Counted from the stretch's first letter, positions 1 to 10,517 are shown. The stretch: DNA of 64,000 bases from Tritrichomonas musculus (GCA_039105265.1 JAPFFF010000001.1:806001-870000), one strand, 5' to 3'. Numbers and translations: made by a program. Notes: generated from the sequence alone by a model not told the origin.

Positions 1-1342
1 CAGTTTAACATTTGATAAACCACTATGAACATTCTTCTCTCAAATTATCTCTTCTTTCAATTTTTAACCATTCTATTTCTCAATTTTTCTGTTAAAAAAT
101 TATAACTATTTCGAATTTCTTTTCAAAAAACAAATATAAATGGCCACATTAAAAATATAATTTAATCAACTTATAGTATGATATTTATTTAAATACACAT
201 AAAATTGCTGAAGATAACTCAATAAACACATTTACATTTTTTTCTTTGAAAAATGTTAAGTACAAACTAATTTTTCAAAATATAATGACTAATCTACCCC
301 AAAATAAAAAAAGGATGAAACAAGTATTTTGATATTTGCTGAAATCATTCAACTCAAAAAAATTGAATTCAATTTTGTTATAAGGATTTTTCAAGATGAG
401 TTTGAAGTATAGAAAATTGTGTGACTTTCGTTATTTTTCACTCAAAAAATTGAATAAATTTTTGAACTTTTTGTGAATTTTATTAAGGAGAAATTTTATT
501 GTGAATCTTCATTTTTTATAAAGAAGAAAAAAGAGTTACATTTTTTCTCTCATTTCTTCAAGCAATATATAACGATATCCAGCTATTGAATAGCTCTTAT
601 AAACAAATTGTTAGGTAGGAATTTTTTTTCCAAATATCGAAATCATCTTCTATCTCCGATGATTCCAAAACTGCAATAACTGATAAAAACTGTCGATTTG
701 CTATTGAAACTTTACTTTTCAGGCAAGATAATAAAGATTTTTTTTTCCAAATATCGAAATCATCTTTGCAAGTCAAAATTAAAAACTGTAGCAATGCTTC
801 GAACCGTAAGCCCTCTCGTATGTGTAAAAATTATTATTACCTTAGGCATGAATTTGAAATTTTTAAGATATAGGTTTTTTGTTTATTGAAGATATAGCAT
901 TAAAAATTTTAAATTTTTCCGCCTTTCAAATTCTATCAAAAAGTGGTGTTTTCGTCGAATTGGAAATAGTTTATATTTTCAAATGATGAGTTAAATCATT
1001 ATATTATAAATATAAATGTTTTATTGTCGTAAACGTTCAAAACATATTTTCTTTAATGATAGGTCGCTCTTTGATAGCTCAAATTGAAAATTTCAAATAA
1101 AGTGGTTGCATATTTCAAACGTACATGAATCATTTTCAAAATTTTGCATAAGAGTTATATAATGATTTTATATTTCAATATAAATTAATGATTTATAAAT
1201 CATAACGTAAGATTATCAAAAAGTTTTAAAATTTTGTTCTGCTTTTATATATTGAAAAATTGAGAAATAGAATGGTTAAAAATTGAAAGAAGAGATAATT
1301 TGAGAGAGAAATGTTCATAGTGGTTTATCAAATGTTAAACTG
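1..1342. mobile_element. Non-coding element with 89-bp terminal inverted repeats
   Basis: Bases 1-89 are the reverse complement of 1254-1342 with only two mismatches; both outer ends read CAGTTTAACATTTG. The interior is AT-rich, has only short ORFs and carries a 29-bp direct repeat (622-650 and 738-766, core CCAAATATCGAAATCATC). This is the structure of a DNA transposon derivative without a transposase. The left end coincides with the window edge, so the element may extend further left and any target-site duplication cannot be tested. Confidence 0.8.
622..766 (+). repeat. 29-bp direct repeat pair inside the terminal element
   Basis: A T-run followed by CCAAATATCGAAATCATCTT occurs at 622-650 and again at 738-766. 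The two copies are nearly identical while the sequence between them is unique, suggesting a local duplication inside the element. Confidence 0.75.
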
Positions 1343-1462
1343 TCGATTTCTCAAAAGTTGAATTAGAATTCAAATAAATTAAATCATTTGTTCGTTATAA
1401 ATTTTTTGCTTTTTTTTGAAAGTTATATTACACTTCATTTTTTTTAAGTACTCATCAATCAA

Positions 1463-1849
1463 ATGGACTCAGGAAATAATAACTTATCAGTTTCAGAATT
1501 ATATGTCATCGGAAAGAAGAAATATGGAAGTTCAGAAACAGGTTTAGAAAATTGGAAAAACGATTTATTAAAATTTGTTACCACAGAATTCCATGAATCA
1601 TTAAATTCATCCGATATTAAAGTACAAAAGAAAGCTAACCAAGAAGTAGCATTATGGATTAATACTACAGATATTAGCTTTTTCTTCCGTGGTATGTGGG
1701 GAGATGAGAGTGAAAACAAATTAAAAGCTCTCGAATATTTACATCATGCACAAATATTAGAACGTAAATTCAACGACCAACTCGTCATTCAAGTTATCAA
1801 CCGAGCTATTCGTTCATGTCTTGAAAACAAATATCATTTCATGGCCTAA
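1463..1849 (+). CDS. Small conserved-looking protein of unknown function
   Basis: A 128-residue protein starting at the ATG after a short T-rich leader. It has no signal peptide or membrane segment. It is hydrophilic, probably mostly helical, with a tryptophan-rich middle (residues about 69-82, containing W-I-N and F-F-R-G-M-W-G) and a C-terminal helix that reads like a protein-interaction surface. I do not recognise the family. Codon use is regular, GC is above the flanking DNA, and a TCATT initiator-like motif lies at 1435-1439, so I take it as a real gene. The opposite-strand ORF over 1459-1719 is a shadow. Confidence 0.75.
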   Translation: MDSGNNNLSVSELYVIGKKKYGSSETGLENWKNDLLKFVTTEFHESLNSSDIKVQKKANQEVALWINTTDISFFFRGMWGDESENKLKALEYLHHAQILERKFNDQLVIQVINRAIRSCLENKYHFMA

Positions 1850-2059
1850 ACTCCCAAAAATACCATTTTTATCTATTAACCATGATCTATATATTTATAA
1901 GTCTATATAAATAAATGATAGAACAATCATTAATCTTCATATGCTTTTCTTTTTTTGAAATAAAAAAAAAAAAAAATGAATTATTTGTCTTGAATTGTCA
2001 AAGGTTAAAAAGTTTTTTTTTTTTTAGGTTGTCTAATAATAATATAACTTAAATGCAAG

Positions 2060-2067
2060 AAAAAAAA
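2060..2067 (-). terminator. Pol III T-run terminator of tRNA-Leu
   Basis: Eight A on the plus strand, i.e. eight T on the transcribed sense, a few bases past the 3' end of the minus-strand tRNA. This is the usual RNA polymerase III stop. Confidence 0.75.
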
Positions 2068-2070
2068 GGT

Positions 2071-2152
2071 TGGTACCTGTGGGGTTCGAACCCACGCTCC
2101 TCGCGGAATCGGGGCTTAAATCCGACGCCTTAGACCACTCGGCCAAAGTACC
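2071..2152 (-). tRNA. tRNA-Leu (anticodon UAA)
   Basis: The minus strand folds into a class II tRNA of 82 nt. The acceptor is GGTACTT paired with AGGTACC, followed by discriminator A. The D-arm GGCCGAGTGGTCTAAGGC and the T-arm GTGGGTTCGAACCCCAC are standard. The anticodon loop TTTAAGC gives UAA. A long variable arm (TTCCGCGAGGA) supports leucine. There is an A-C mismatch at the top of the anticodon stem (positions 31-39), which is unusual but tolerable. No intron. It sits between the unknown small gene and the convergent exportin gene. Confidence 0.93.
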
Positions 2153-2291
2153 TTCCATCTTTAGAAAATTATTTTTATTGTTGATATATAATTTTTTAAA
2201 TTTTAAATATCATGTTTATCAATGATTTTATAAGTGAAAAATTAGATTCCTAAAAAGAAAAAAGCATCAATAACAAATAATATATATTTTA

Positions 2292-5200
2292 TTATTTAAA
2301 CAATTTGAAATTCAAAACAGTATCAACTAATTTACCAATATTAGCTTGAACTTCAGGCGATTCGCTAGGTTTAAGTAAACCAGGTACTTTTGCCTTATTT
2401 CTAATCTGTTCCGCAATTTCTTCTTTCTCTTTTGCATAGAGAGCTGGATCGTTTACAGCATACTTTTTGGCGCTAATGAGGAAGTTTCTCATTGTGTCCT
2501 TATATCCCATGAAATTCTGTGAATACATAATCATCTTCTCTATCAGCTCATTAATATCGCTTGCTGGTCGATTTGGGAACATATCTGTGAGTATCTGAAA
2601 AAGTTCAACCTGTCTAGATTTGACAGCGTTTGTTCCACTCAACTTCCTTGCTAGTCCGATCAAGAAAGTGAATGCGTAACGGTGAACTGAATCTGTGAGC
2701 AAATTCATAACAAATTGCATTAAATTTAAGCCATAGAAATCCAAGAACTCGTTGAAAAACTGGACATTTTGTCCTCGTTCAGGGACGGACAATAAGTCCA
2801 ATAAAGCCTGAAGGCCTTTAACAGATATCTCAATCTGAGGATGGTTACAACAGAGCTTTAAATACTCCATGAATGTATTAACTTCTTCCTTAGAAATAGC
2901 AGTTAAGAAAGAAGATAACTGCACAAGTGACAGTGCCAAAATTGTGAAATTTTTCCAATAAGCATAATTCAATGTATAATTGGTCAGATAAGGCAAAGTT
3001 GGATTTACCAAAGAGCTCATTATTTGAGGAATGAAAGAAATAATTTCGCTATGTAGTTTCATAGTAAGGTTAGCGAAAAGGGACAGTATTTCTGGTGTCT
3101 TTCCCACTGTTGAATTAGCGTAATCAGGCATGAAAGCCTGAACAGAAGGTGGCAAAACGACATCTGCCACGTATTGTGGCTTTCCGCACATCCTTACGGC
3201 TGTAGTCAACAATTTCACGATCATTGCCTTTATTCCCATCAATATTGCAAATTGCGATGTATCGGGTGCCACTTCTTGGATCCCCTCAGAAATTTTTGAA
3301 TAGATTTGAATGAGGGTTGGAATGATCTCTTTCAATTGGCTATAATAAGTATACCCCAAAAATTTTGCCATTTTTTTGTTACACTTGATTATCAAGGTGA
3401 ATTGATTTAACCAATTTTCATCGAATGGCTGAATATTTGACGCCAACGATACCAAACCGTTTTGGTCACCATTCAAACTGGATGAAATCATGCTTGTCAT
3501 GCTTTCTCTCTCCTCGTCGTTACGAAGCTTCTGGATGAGAATCGAGAATATCTCGTACATCTCAACAATGTTGTCGAGCGAAAGCGACGCAAGAATTGTC
3601 GGTGCATTGCGAAGCATCATCTCGAGATAGGAGGACTCTTCATCAGGCTGTTTTGTAACGAGGAGGTTGCTGCAGAGCTTAACCAAGGACTTCATGGACT
3701 GGACAACTGAGTCTTGGACAAGAGGAATCTCGATTTCATTCATGAACTCGAAAAGCTTCTGCATGACAACTTTCAAAAGGCTCCAATAATCTGACAAAAA
3801 CCGCCCAAATTGAGAACAAACGTACATGATTCCACTGGCTACGTTGGCACGCATCATGATATCTGAAATCGACTTGAAAAGCTGAAGTAAGTACTCAAGT
3901 ATGCTGGTGAAAAAGTTGCTCTCTTCAACTTCAGTGAGGGCACCACCGCCAACAGATCCGGCTGCCCAGCAAAGTGAGTTTATTTGGTCAACTGTGAAAG
4001 CTGACGATGATTTGATCTCTTCTACTTTTTCAAATAGGGCGGATATCATATCTGAATGATCAATATGGGTCAAATAGACAAACATCTCCCGCATGCAATT
4101 GTAAAGGTTGGTCGATTGCGAGGTGACGCTCTCTCGGCGTGAATGGATGCCTGTATCGTCGATGACATAGATTACTTCCGTTGGACAGGCCATGCGGCGA
4201 ATTGCAAGCCTTCGTAGGTGGTAAAGAATGTCGGTGTAAACAGGGGAATAAGGAAGATTCGATGTGATGCATTCTGTGTAAATGGAGCGGCATATTGAAT
4301 GCCACATTTGAACACAAAGTAGAAAGTCAAGGTCATCTATTGGAGCATTTTCCGTTACATTAAAAAGCCACTTTAGCATGATCAAGTAGGGTTCAGCATT
4401 GTCGGCATTCGCTAGAATATCTTGGAATGAGGTTACATATGAGGTCATAGAGGCCGTGAAAATATGAACAAATTCGTTTGGTTTGGGAACATTTATTTTG
4501 TATAGATTAGCTCCTTCTGAATGAATGCGCCCGTTGATTTCAAACTGGATTGGAAAAAAATTACCTAAGCATGAAACAATGCTTCGAAAAAGTTGTAAAA
4601 TTATGGTTGATATGTCGGTAGGCAGACAAGGATTGGCAGCTATTTCACCAAAAACGCCAATACAATTGATTGTATATCGGATATCTGGTAATAAAGTGTC
4701 ACATATCGTTGAAAATATTTTACTATTGAAAATTATTGTGGGATCTATAGCTTTTATGAAATATTTAAGACTTGTAAGTACTGAATTAACAAGATCTGGA
4801 TTATCAGTCGAAGCAAGAGCCAATTCAATAACTGGTATTATCAATGGAAATTGTAAGATAAATGTACTACTCATTTCACCTTGCCGATTTGAACTTAATG
4901 AATTTTCTGCAAATTCAGTAAATTCTTGTGCTAAACTTTGTAGAATAAAAAATGTATTGGCGCACATAGATGGAGATGAATGAGAAGCTTCGAGTATATC
5001 TGGAATAAAGTTGGGCCAGCTCTGAGGCCAATCATATTTTAATATATTTAATAAAACTAGATTAGCATATCGAGCTAAATATTGGCGGTTATTATCTGTT
5101 AGGTTTGGATCTGGATTTGATGTGATATTATTGATAAATTGCGCAATGAAATTTCGAAATTGGGTTTTATTATCGATTGGAACGGTTTCCCATCTGAGCT

Positions 5201-5420
5201 GAACGAAATTTGAAAATATTGTGAGCGCATAAACTTTTAAATAAAACGATCTAGGCGATTCTAAAATTTGATCAACAATACCAAAAGAATCAGGGCGGGT
5301 CAAAAGAGAATCACAGATTTCTTTGCATCGATTATCACCTGTTTGATATAATTTTTGAACACATTGATCAAGGAGATCAATATTAATTGGGATAGTTGAA
5401 TCAAGAAGCGACTCAAACAT
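2292..5420 (-). CDS. XPO1: Exportin-1 / CRM1 nuclear export receptor
   Basis: A 1042-residue all-helical HEAT-repeat protein, close to the usual CRM1 length of about 1070. The N-terminal importin-beta-like segment (residues 10-100) contains the LLDQCVQKLY helix and WPQSWPNFI at 131-139. The central CRM1 signature is clear: RRMACPTEV, then NLYNCMREMFVYLTHID at 438-454, INSLCWAAGSV at 480-490 and the NES-groove region at 505-545. The C-terminus holds VPGLLKP, matching the CRM1 end. It would carry leucine-rich-NES cargo out of the nucleus with Ran-GTP. The groove position that is Cys528 in human CRM1 (target of leptomycin B) is Phe515 here (codon at 3876-3878). The start is the first ATG of the open frame. 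ORFs inside it in other frames are shadows. Confidence 0.95.
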   Translation of the reverse strand: MFESLLDSTIPINIDLLDQCVQKLYQTGDNRCKEICDSLLTRPDSFGIVDQILESPRSFYLKVYALTIFSNFVQLRWETVPIDNKTQFRNFIAQFINNITSNPDPNLTDNNRQYLARYANLVLLNILKYDWPQSWPNFIPDILEASHSSPSMCANTFFILQSLAQEFTEFAENSLSSNRQGEMSSTFILQFPLIIPVIELALASTDNPDLVNSVLTSLKYFIKAIDPTIIFNSKIFSTICDTLLPDIRYTINCIGVFGEIAANPCLPTDISTIILQLFRSIVSCLGNFFPIQFEINGRIHSEGANLYKINVPKPNEFVHIFTASMTSYVTSFQDILANADNAEPYLIMLKWLFNVTENAPIDDLDFLLCVQMWHSICRSIYTECITSNLPYSPVYTDILYHLRRLAIRRMACPTEVIYVIDDTGIHSRRESVTSQSTNLYNCMREMFVYLTHIDHSDMISALFEKVEEIKSSSAFTVDQINSLCWAAGSVGGGALTEVEESNFFTSILEYLLQLFKSISDIMMRANVASGIMYVCSQFGRFLSDYWSLLKVVMQKLFEFMNEIEIPLVQDSVVQSMKSLVKLCSNLLVTKQPDEESSYLEMMLRNAPTILASLSLDNIVEMYEIFSILIQKLRNDEERESMTSMISSSLNGDQNGLVSLASNIQPFDENWLNQFTLIIKCNKKMAKFLGYTYYSQLKEIIPTLIQIYSKISEGIQEVAPDTSQFAILMGIKAMIVKLLTTAVRMCGKPQYVADVVLPPSVQAFMPDYANSTVGKTPEILSLFANLTMKLHSEIISFIPQIMSSLVNPTLPYLTNYTLNYAYWKNFTILALSLVQLSSFLTAISKEEVNTFMEYLKLCCNHPQIEISVKGLQALLDLLSVPERGQNVQFFNEFLDFYGLNLMQFVMNLLTDSVHRYAFTFLIGLARKLSGTNAVKSRQVELFQILTDMFPNRPASDINELIEKMIMYSQNFMGYKDTMRNFLISAKKYAVNDPALYAKEKEEIAEQIRNKAKVPGLLKPSESPEVQANIGKLVDTVLNFKLFK

Positions 5421-5624
5421 TTTGAGTTAAATATGGTTATATATATTTTGTTCTTCTTTTTAAAAAACTTTGTTTTTTCTTGGAGCAACATATGTTTTTT
5501 ATTAAATTATTGGAAAGAAATGTTTTTGGAAAAATTATAGTTTGTTGTATTTCAAAAATGATTTGATTTATTACATTGTTATATACTTTGTTTTTTATTT
5601 GTATGTTGATTGTGAAGTAATAAG

Positions 5625-5818
5625 TAGGGTGAGCTATGCAAAGTTGTACCTGAGCTTGTTTTGAAGCTGTATATGCTGGGAGAGAGTGGCGATCTCAGCC
5701 TATACTCTAATACTAAGCATGATGTTTTTCACACTTCTCTCAATTTATCACTTTTCCAGAAAGGTTGGAAGTTTCTTGATCTGAGAGAGATAGGAGGACC
5801 GTTTGGTGGCACTGAATA
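5625..5818 (+). pseudogene. Orphan open frame of coding character, fragment
   Basis: A stop-free stretch of 64 codons ends at TAA 5816-5818 and lies between AT-rich, stop-filled sequence. The translation is varied and protein-like (ELVLKLYMLGESGDLSLYSN, later KGWKFLDLREIGGPFGG) and its GC is above the surroundings. It starts after a TAG with no upstream ATG. I do not recognise it. It is best read as a surviving piece of a decayed gene or transposon ORF. Confidence 0.4.
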
Positions 5819-6424
5819 AAAAATACCTTTCATAAGAGACTAAAACGAAGCAATGTAAATCGAAGAACCTGTGGCTAAGAAAGAACGAATTAATAATCTT
5901 ATTTTTGTTATTTCATTGTCGAGTTAAGGAATTGTTTTGATAATTCTTTATTATTCTGTTGCTTGTTTATTGCAATTCGTCTTTTGTTGCTGTATTTGTA
6001 GAATGAGTAAAAAACAACCAAAAACAAGAACTAAAAGATAGCATTGATAATTCTTTGATATCTGGTCTTCTAAGATCAGATATAACATATTAAATCGAAA
6101 TTCAAGCAATAAAAGAAGAATATATTAACGAACACTTGGATTATCTGTTTCCTCTATTATTCCAAAGCTTGTATTATATAACAGAATATTTAAACAATGC
6201 TTTTACTTGGTGCTATTAAATATAATCTTTGTGTAGCGGACATGGATATCAACCTGGCTTTGTTCTCTTATTCTATAAAAAAGTAAACGAACAAGATAAG
6301 CTGATTTTATATATAGAATATTAGTACATACAAGTTATCGAACATACTTAAATTATATTCATTTAACTGTCCGAATGGTTCGGTTATCGATTAAGAGATT
6401 AAAGTACGACAAAGAACAGAACCA

Positions 6425-7090
6425 ATTTAAAATGCAATAGATGAATTAATAAACGAAATTATAAGAGATAATCGTATTAAAAGACTGTTCTGTAAAGAAT
6501 AAATCCAATTTTTGGAAGGCAAACGGAATGAATTAATAAAACAGAAAGAAGAAATGTTTAATCAACAAATGCAAGAACATAAAGTCTACGAAAAAGTCAC
6601 CAAAATAAAGAATACATTTATCAAATTGCTTATCAAAAACCTTATCTCGAATTAGCACAAATCGAATTAGAGAACAACATCTATAGGGAATCTAATTTAT
6701 CTATTTAATAGACAGCTGAGTCTGTTTACGATTATCTGAGAGATGACAACAGCAAATGGTCCAAATTATTAAATAACATTTATAGTTCTGAGAAAAAGAA
6801 AGCATGTATTACAATACTTCGTGTAATCTGTACGTAAAAATAAATATCACTAATAACACAACAACAATGGATAAACTTGTTAAAGACAAAAAAATGAAGA
6901 AAGTCCAACAGATTCTGTTGGTGTACCAAAGTCACCCCCAAATAGTAGACGACATTGTTATTGCTATATTTCTTAAAAAAGGAAGCAGATATAACCATAT
7001 TATCTGAAATAAAAAAAGAAGTGTAATAAATCGATTTATATTTAGACAAGAAAACACCAGGAACTAATGGCTCTGTAATCGATTCCTAAT
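6425..7090 (+). pseudogene. Decayed coding sequence with stops and frameshifts
   Basis: Coding-like segments follow each other in changing frames. 6430-6640 translates as a charged coiled-coil with one internal TAA (ELIKQKEEMFNQQMQ). The next frame gives AYQKPYLELAQIELENN. 6710-6830 gives SVYDYLRDDNSKWSKLLNN. 6864-7007 gives MDKLVKDKKMKKVQQILL, and a further shift gives YLDKKTPGTNGSVID up to about 7085. Together with the fragment near 5.7 kb this may be one dead gene of over 1.4 kb. I cannot name the family. Confidence 0.45.
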
Positions 7091-7327
7091 TAATGGTTTT
7101 ATTTTGGTATAACAAGCACAAATTGTATTTATTTTTCTGGATAATTAGATAATCTTTATCATATACACTTAAACTGAATTGCTCCTAAGGAATATATTTA
7201 ATGCTGTTATCTTTTAATGTTGTTTTAATATTCATGAACATTTTATAATTTCATCATATCACTTATATGAATATTTTATAATAGATAAAAAATCATATTT
7301 ATATAAAGAATATTTCAATATCTTCAA

Positions 7328-7399
7328 GGGTACTTAGCTCAGTGGTAGAGCGCTACATTTGCATTGTAGAGGCCATGGGTCCGACTCCCATAGTATCCA
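7328..7399 (+). tRNA. tRNA-Ala (anticodon UGC)
   Basis: A 72-nt cloverleaf. Acceptor GGGTACT pairs with AGTATCC and includes the G3-U70 wobble that alanyl-tRNA synthetase recognises; the discriminator is A. The D-arm is GCTC/GAGC, the anticodon stem CTACA/TGTAG, and the loop TTTGCAT gives UGC. The T-stem ATGGG/CCCAT is intact, but the T-loop reads TCCGACT instead of TTCGANT, so U55 is replaced by C. This also weakens the B-box promoter. The rest is regular, so it may still be active. Confidence 0.92.
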
Positions 7400-7411
7400 T
7401 TTTTTTTTTTT
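7400..7411 (+). terminator. Pol III T-run terminator of tRNA-Ala
   Basis: Twelve consecutive T directly after the discriminator base of tRNA-Ala, the usual Pol III termination signal. Confidence 0.8.
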
Positions 7412-8239
7412 AAATAAAAAATAAAACTATTAGTTATTTTAATTATCGATGATATTAACAAAATGAATGTACCTCCCTAATTTTTATGTTCATTCCTATA
7501 TATAGGTATGATCGATCTTATTTAAATAAAAAAGTATTCCAATTCAAAATATCACAAACTTAATGAGCAAAACAAAAACAAGGATTAATTATGCACTCAA
7601 AAGACAAACAAATAAATATCTTCTAATCAAAGAAGTAAAACTTGAAAACGAAAATTCAACACAAAAAAACATCAAAAAAAGATAACAAAAAATATATATA
7701 TATATAATAATAAGAACAAATAATAGCATTAAGATATGAACGATGAGTTTCAAAAACATTTCACAAATATTCAACAACAACAAAGTTAATTCATTAAATC
7801 CATTAAATAATTAATACAAATCTATCATGAGCAATCAATTAAATATTTTAATCACCTGAAATTAACTATAATTAACCAAGAACCAGAAATTTTAAAAGTG
7901 ATCTACAAGTTTTTTTTTTCTTCTCGATATAAATGCTTTTTTTCAGATGAAGATAAACCAGCAATACAACCCAATAAATTTCAAAAATAGATTCAAATTA
8001 ATCTAAAAACATTTAATAATTCCGTAGTTCAACACTAAGAAAATTTTTTTTGTAAATTTTATTGAGATTATGTATGACTTTATCTATGCCATATTTCGAA
8101 ACGCAGCGGCTAGTAGTAATTTTTATCATAAAATTTTGGTAAAAATTGAATTCTTTTCATATTTTATTTGTGCCACTTTTGTATTTTGCCAATATCGAGT
8201 TTGTCCAATAATTGGAAAGTGAAATGAATTTTTTTTTCA
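7412..8239. other. AT-rich intergenic stretch
   Basis: Non-coding, with A and T runs and a TA microsatellite near 7690-7706. The ORFs here are low-complexity Phe/Leu/Ile strings. I see no gene or repeat boundary. Confidence 0.6.
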
Positions 8240-8720
8240 CCATATGATAGGTCAATTTTATAAAAAGTGGCTGACAAAAAAACCAATAATGTTAGTAATC
8301 TATTCGACTTTTGAAATAAGATTAGAAAATGCTGGTGTTAAATTTTATTCATTTCACATTATATTTTATATTATGAGTTCTAGAGAATTTCACCAATCTT
8401 TTGCTGAAGTGTGCCAGAATATATAAATACAGCTTTAGGACAGTTTGATGAACAAATTAAAAAAAATTCCAAAAGGTAAAAATATAGTTGGCTTTGTGTC
8501 AATTCGCAAAGAGAAAGATTATCAAAATATTGCTCTATCTACTGAAGAGAACCTTTATTTAGAAAGATAATATGAAAAAGCCATGCTGAGATTTGTGCAA
8601 AAAATCATGATACTATATTTCCAGATAACACATGGAGTTCCTTCATTTATGATTGGACCAGATTCATATGAAACCATGTTTTGCTAAATTGTACACCATT
8701 TTTAAATGGAATAGTAATGA
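8240..8720 (+). pseudogene. Fragmentary coding remnant of unknown family
   Basis: Short coding-like pieces in changing frames: SREFHQSFAEVCQNI near 8375-8425, NIVGFVSIRKEKDYQNIALS near 8480-8545, and KSHAEICAKNHDTIFPDNTW near 8580-8640. Each is interrupted by stops. The composition is protein-like rather than AT noise. I do not recognise the family. Confidence 0.4.
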
Positions 8721-8850
8721 TTTTCTTATTTTATAACAGTTCAATATTTTCCTTTTTTTTAGAATTGCATTTATGAATATAAAATAAGACAATAATATAT
8801 ATTATTATAGAAATATTAGGCAAGTATTTAGTCTAAATATAAAATAAAGA

Positions 8851-10500
8851 TCACTGGATTGCTCCAAAATATTCAAGTGCAGAAATTTCCAAGTGATGCC
8901 TGTTATATGAATTCGGTCCCGTTTGCCGTATTCTAAGATATCTATAAAACTGACTTGCTTTTTGAATAGAAAACATCTGAACAGCGTTGCTTTCATCAAG
9001 TGAATTGATGTTATTCCTTGAATCTAAGATTGTCCAATCATTTGATAAATCAGAATTTGATCCCTCAATCACCCAATTCATTGGATGATCAACGCCTTTT
9101 TTGTAATAACATGATTTGATAGAATAATAATTTGGTCTTACTTTTCTTGATTTAAAATCATACTTCAGCCAAGAATTTGGTTCATTACCTGATATAAAAA
9201 TTTTCTCATCATCATTAAAATTCACTACATTTCTAGGCTCACAACCAGCTATACATGATGAAGATGTTACATAAACAATGTTTTTATCATAAACATTTCC
9301 ACCATATTCTTCGGTTAGCTGGTTTATGACTCCTTTAAATAAACCAAAATGGGCCATCGATATAATTAATGATTCACCAACTTTATTTAAAATCTCTTTA
9401 GTATTCGATTCAATACCTTTTATTTCAGGTGGAAACTGCTTTACATAATTATATGTTTCATTGCATTTATCTGATATTTGTTTGTTACTGCTTTTAATAC
9501 TATCTAAATCATCAGAAATCTTTTTGATTTTGTTGTTAGTTTCATCTTTTTTTTGTTCATTTTCATTGTTCAATGAAATTGATTGAATTTTAGTTTCCAT
9601 GCTTTTTATTGCATTTGATAAAGTTTTTACTTCGTTTTGTGTTTCTTCTGACTTTTTACATAAAGAAAGATAATTTGATTGAATTGAATTAACTTTCTGA
9701 TCAAAATAACTTTTCATATCATTGATCATTTGTTGTTGTTGCTTCATTAACTCACAAATTGTTTCACCATATTTGTTGTCCATGTGACGTTTTAATTCAG
9801 AGATACAGTTGTTAAAAGAATCAATGAATGAAAAATTTATTTTTGGAGCAAATCCAAAACGTTCATCACGCTTATTCATTGATTCTTTTAATGATTCTTC
9901 ACTTATTTTAGTTCCATCAAGTGTTTCCAAAAGGATACAAATATCTCTTGTTTGTTGATTGTCATTATTTTTACTTTCTTCTAATATTTTTTTAATGAAT
10001 TGATATGCTCGCTCTTGGTTATTAAGCGCTCGTTTTTCATGCTGAAAAATATTGTATAAAGTTGTACATGGTATTGCTTCCATTTGTTCTCCATAAGTTT
10101 CAAGATAATAATCAAGATTTTCTGAAATATATTTTTCACATAGACTTTTGTCTGCGCTATCAGAAGATGATGCTTTTTTGAGCATTGATACTTTCTTTAT
10201 TTGGTCAAATTCTGATTTTGAAAGATGATCTGAAAGGATGTAATTAAATTCTTCATTCAATAAAAGAAAATCATAATAATTATTTGCATCTATTTCTGGA
10301 TATTGATTTTTTTGTAAGAAATCTAAAAATTTACTTAGATTTTCATGCGAAACTTTCGACTGAACATAATACTTGCCAATCAAAACTGACGGATCAAATA
10401 ATCTGTCACTCACTTTCTCACCAAGTGCGAGAGCAGATTTGAGTTTAATCTGAATTGGAAACTCTTTCCCATCTAATATTAAAATACAATTTTTACTCAT
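8851..10500 (-). CDS. BTB-like / coiled-coil / F5/8-type C domain protein
   Basis: A 549-residue cytosolic protein. Residues 1-100 form a degenerate BTB/POZ-like domain (LDGKEFPI, later NYYDFLLLNEEF) followed by a BACK-like helical region to about 200. Residues 235-375 are a long coiled coil with many Gln, Lys and Asn. Residues 400-549 are an F5/8-type C (discoidin) galactose-binding-like fold, shown by NSWLKYDF, HPMNWVIEGSNSDLSNDWTI, and the final RYLRIRQTG...HLEISALEYFG. This architecture is a large expanded family in trichomonads; BTBD9-like proteins elsewhere combine similar domains, so a scaffolding or ubiquitin-adaptor role is possible but unproven. A TCATT initiator-like motif lies 20 nt upstream of the ATG. 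Confidence 0.88.
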   Translation of the reverse strand: MSKNCILILDGKEFPIQIKLKSALALGEKVSDRLFDPSVLIGKYYVQSKVSHENLSKFLDFLQKNQYPEIDANNYYDFLLLNEEFNYILSDHLSKSEFDQIKKVSMLKKASSSDSADKSLCEKYISENLDYYLETYGEQMEAIPCTTLYNIFQHEKRALNNQERAYQFIKKILEESKNNDNQQTRDICILLETLDGTKISEESLKESMNKRDERFGFAPKINFSFIDSFNNCISELKRHMDNKYGETICELMKQQQQMINDMKSYFDQKVNSIQSNYLSLCKKSEETQNEVKTLSNAIKSMETKIQSISLNNENEQKKDETNNKIKKISDDLDSIKSSNKQISDKCNETYNYVKQFPPEIKGIESNTKEILNKVGESLIISMAHFGLFKGVINQLTEEYGGNVYDKNIVYVTSSSCIAGCEPRNVVNFNDDEKIFISGNEPNSWLKYDFKSRKVRPNYYSIKSCYYKKGVDHPMNWVIEGSNSDLSNDWTILDSRNNINSLDESNAVQMFSIQKASQFYRYLRIRQTGPNSYNRHHLEISALEYFGAIQ

Positions 10501-10517
10501 TTAAATTAAAATTGTGA

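Noticed and set aside
4525-4983. 152-codon plus-strand ORF inside exportin
   Set aside because: Opposite-strand shadow of the clearly conserved CRM1 frame.
7589-7783. Minus-strand hydrophobic ORF
   Set aside because: Low-complexity AT-rich translation with no initiator, domain or coding-like composition.
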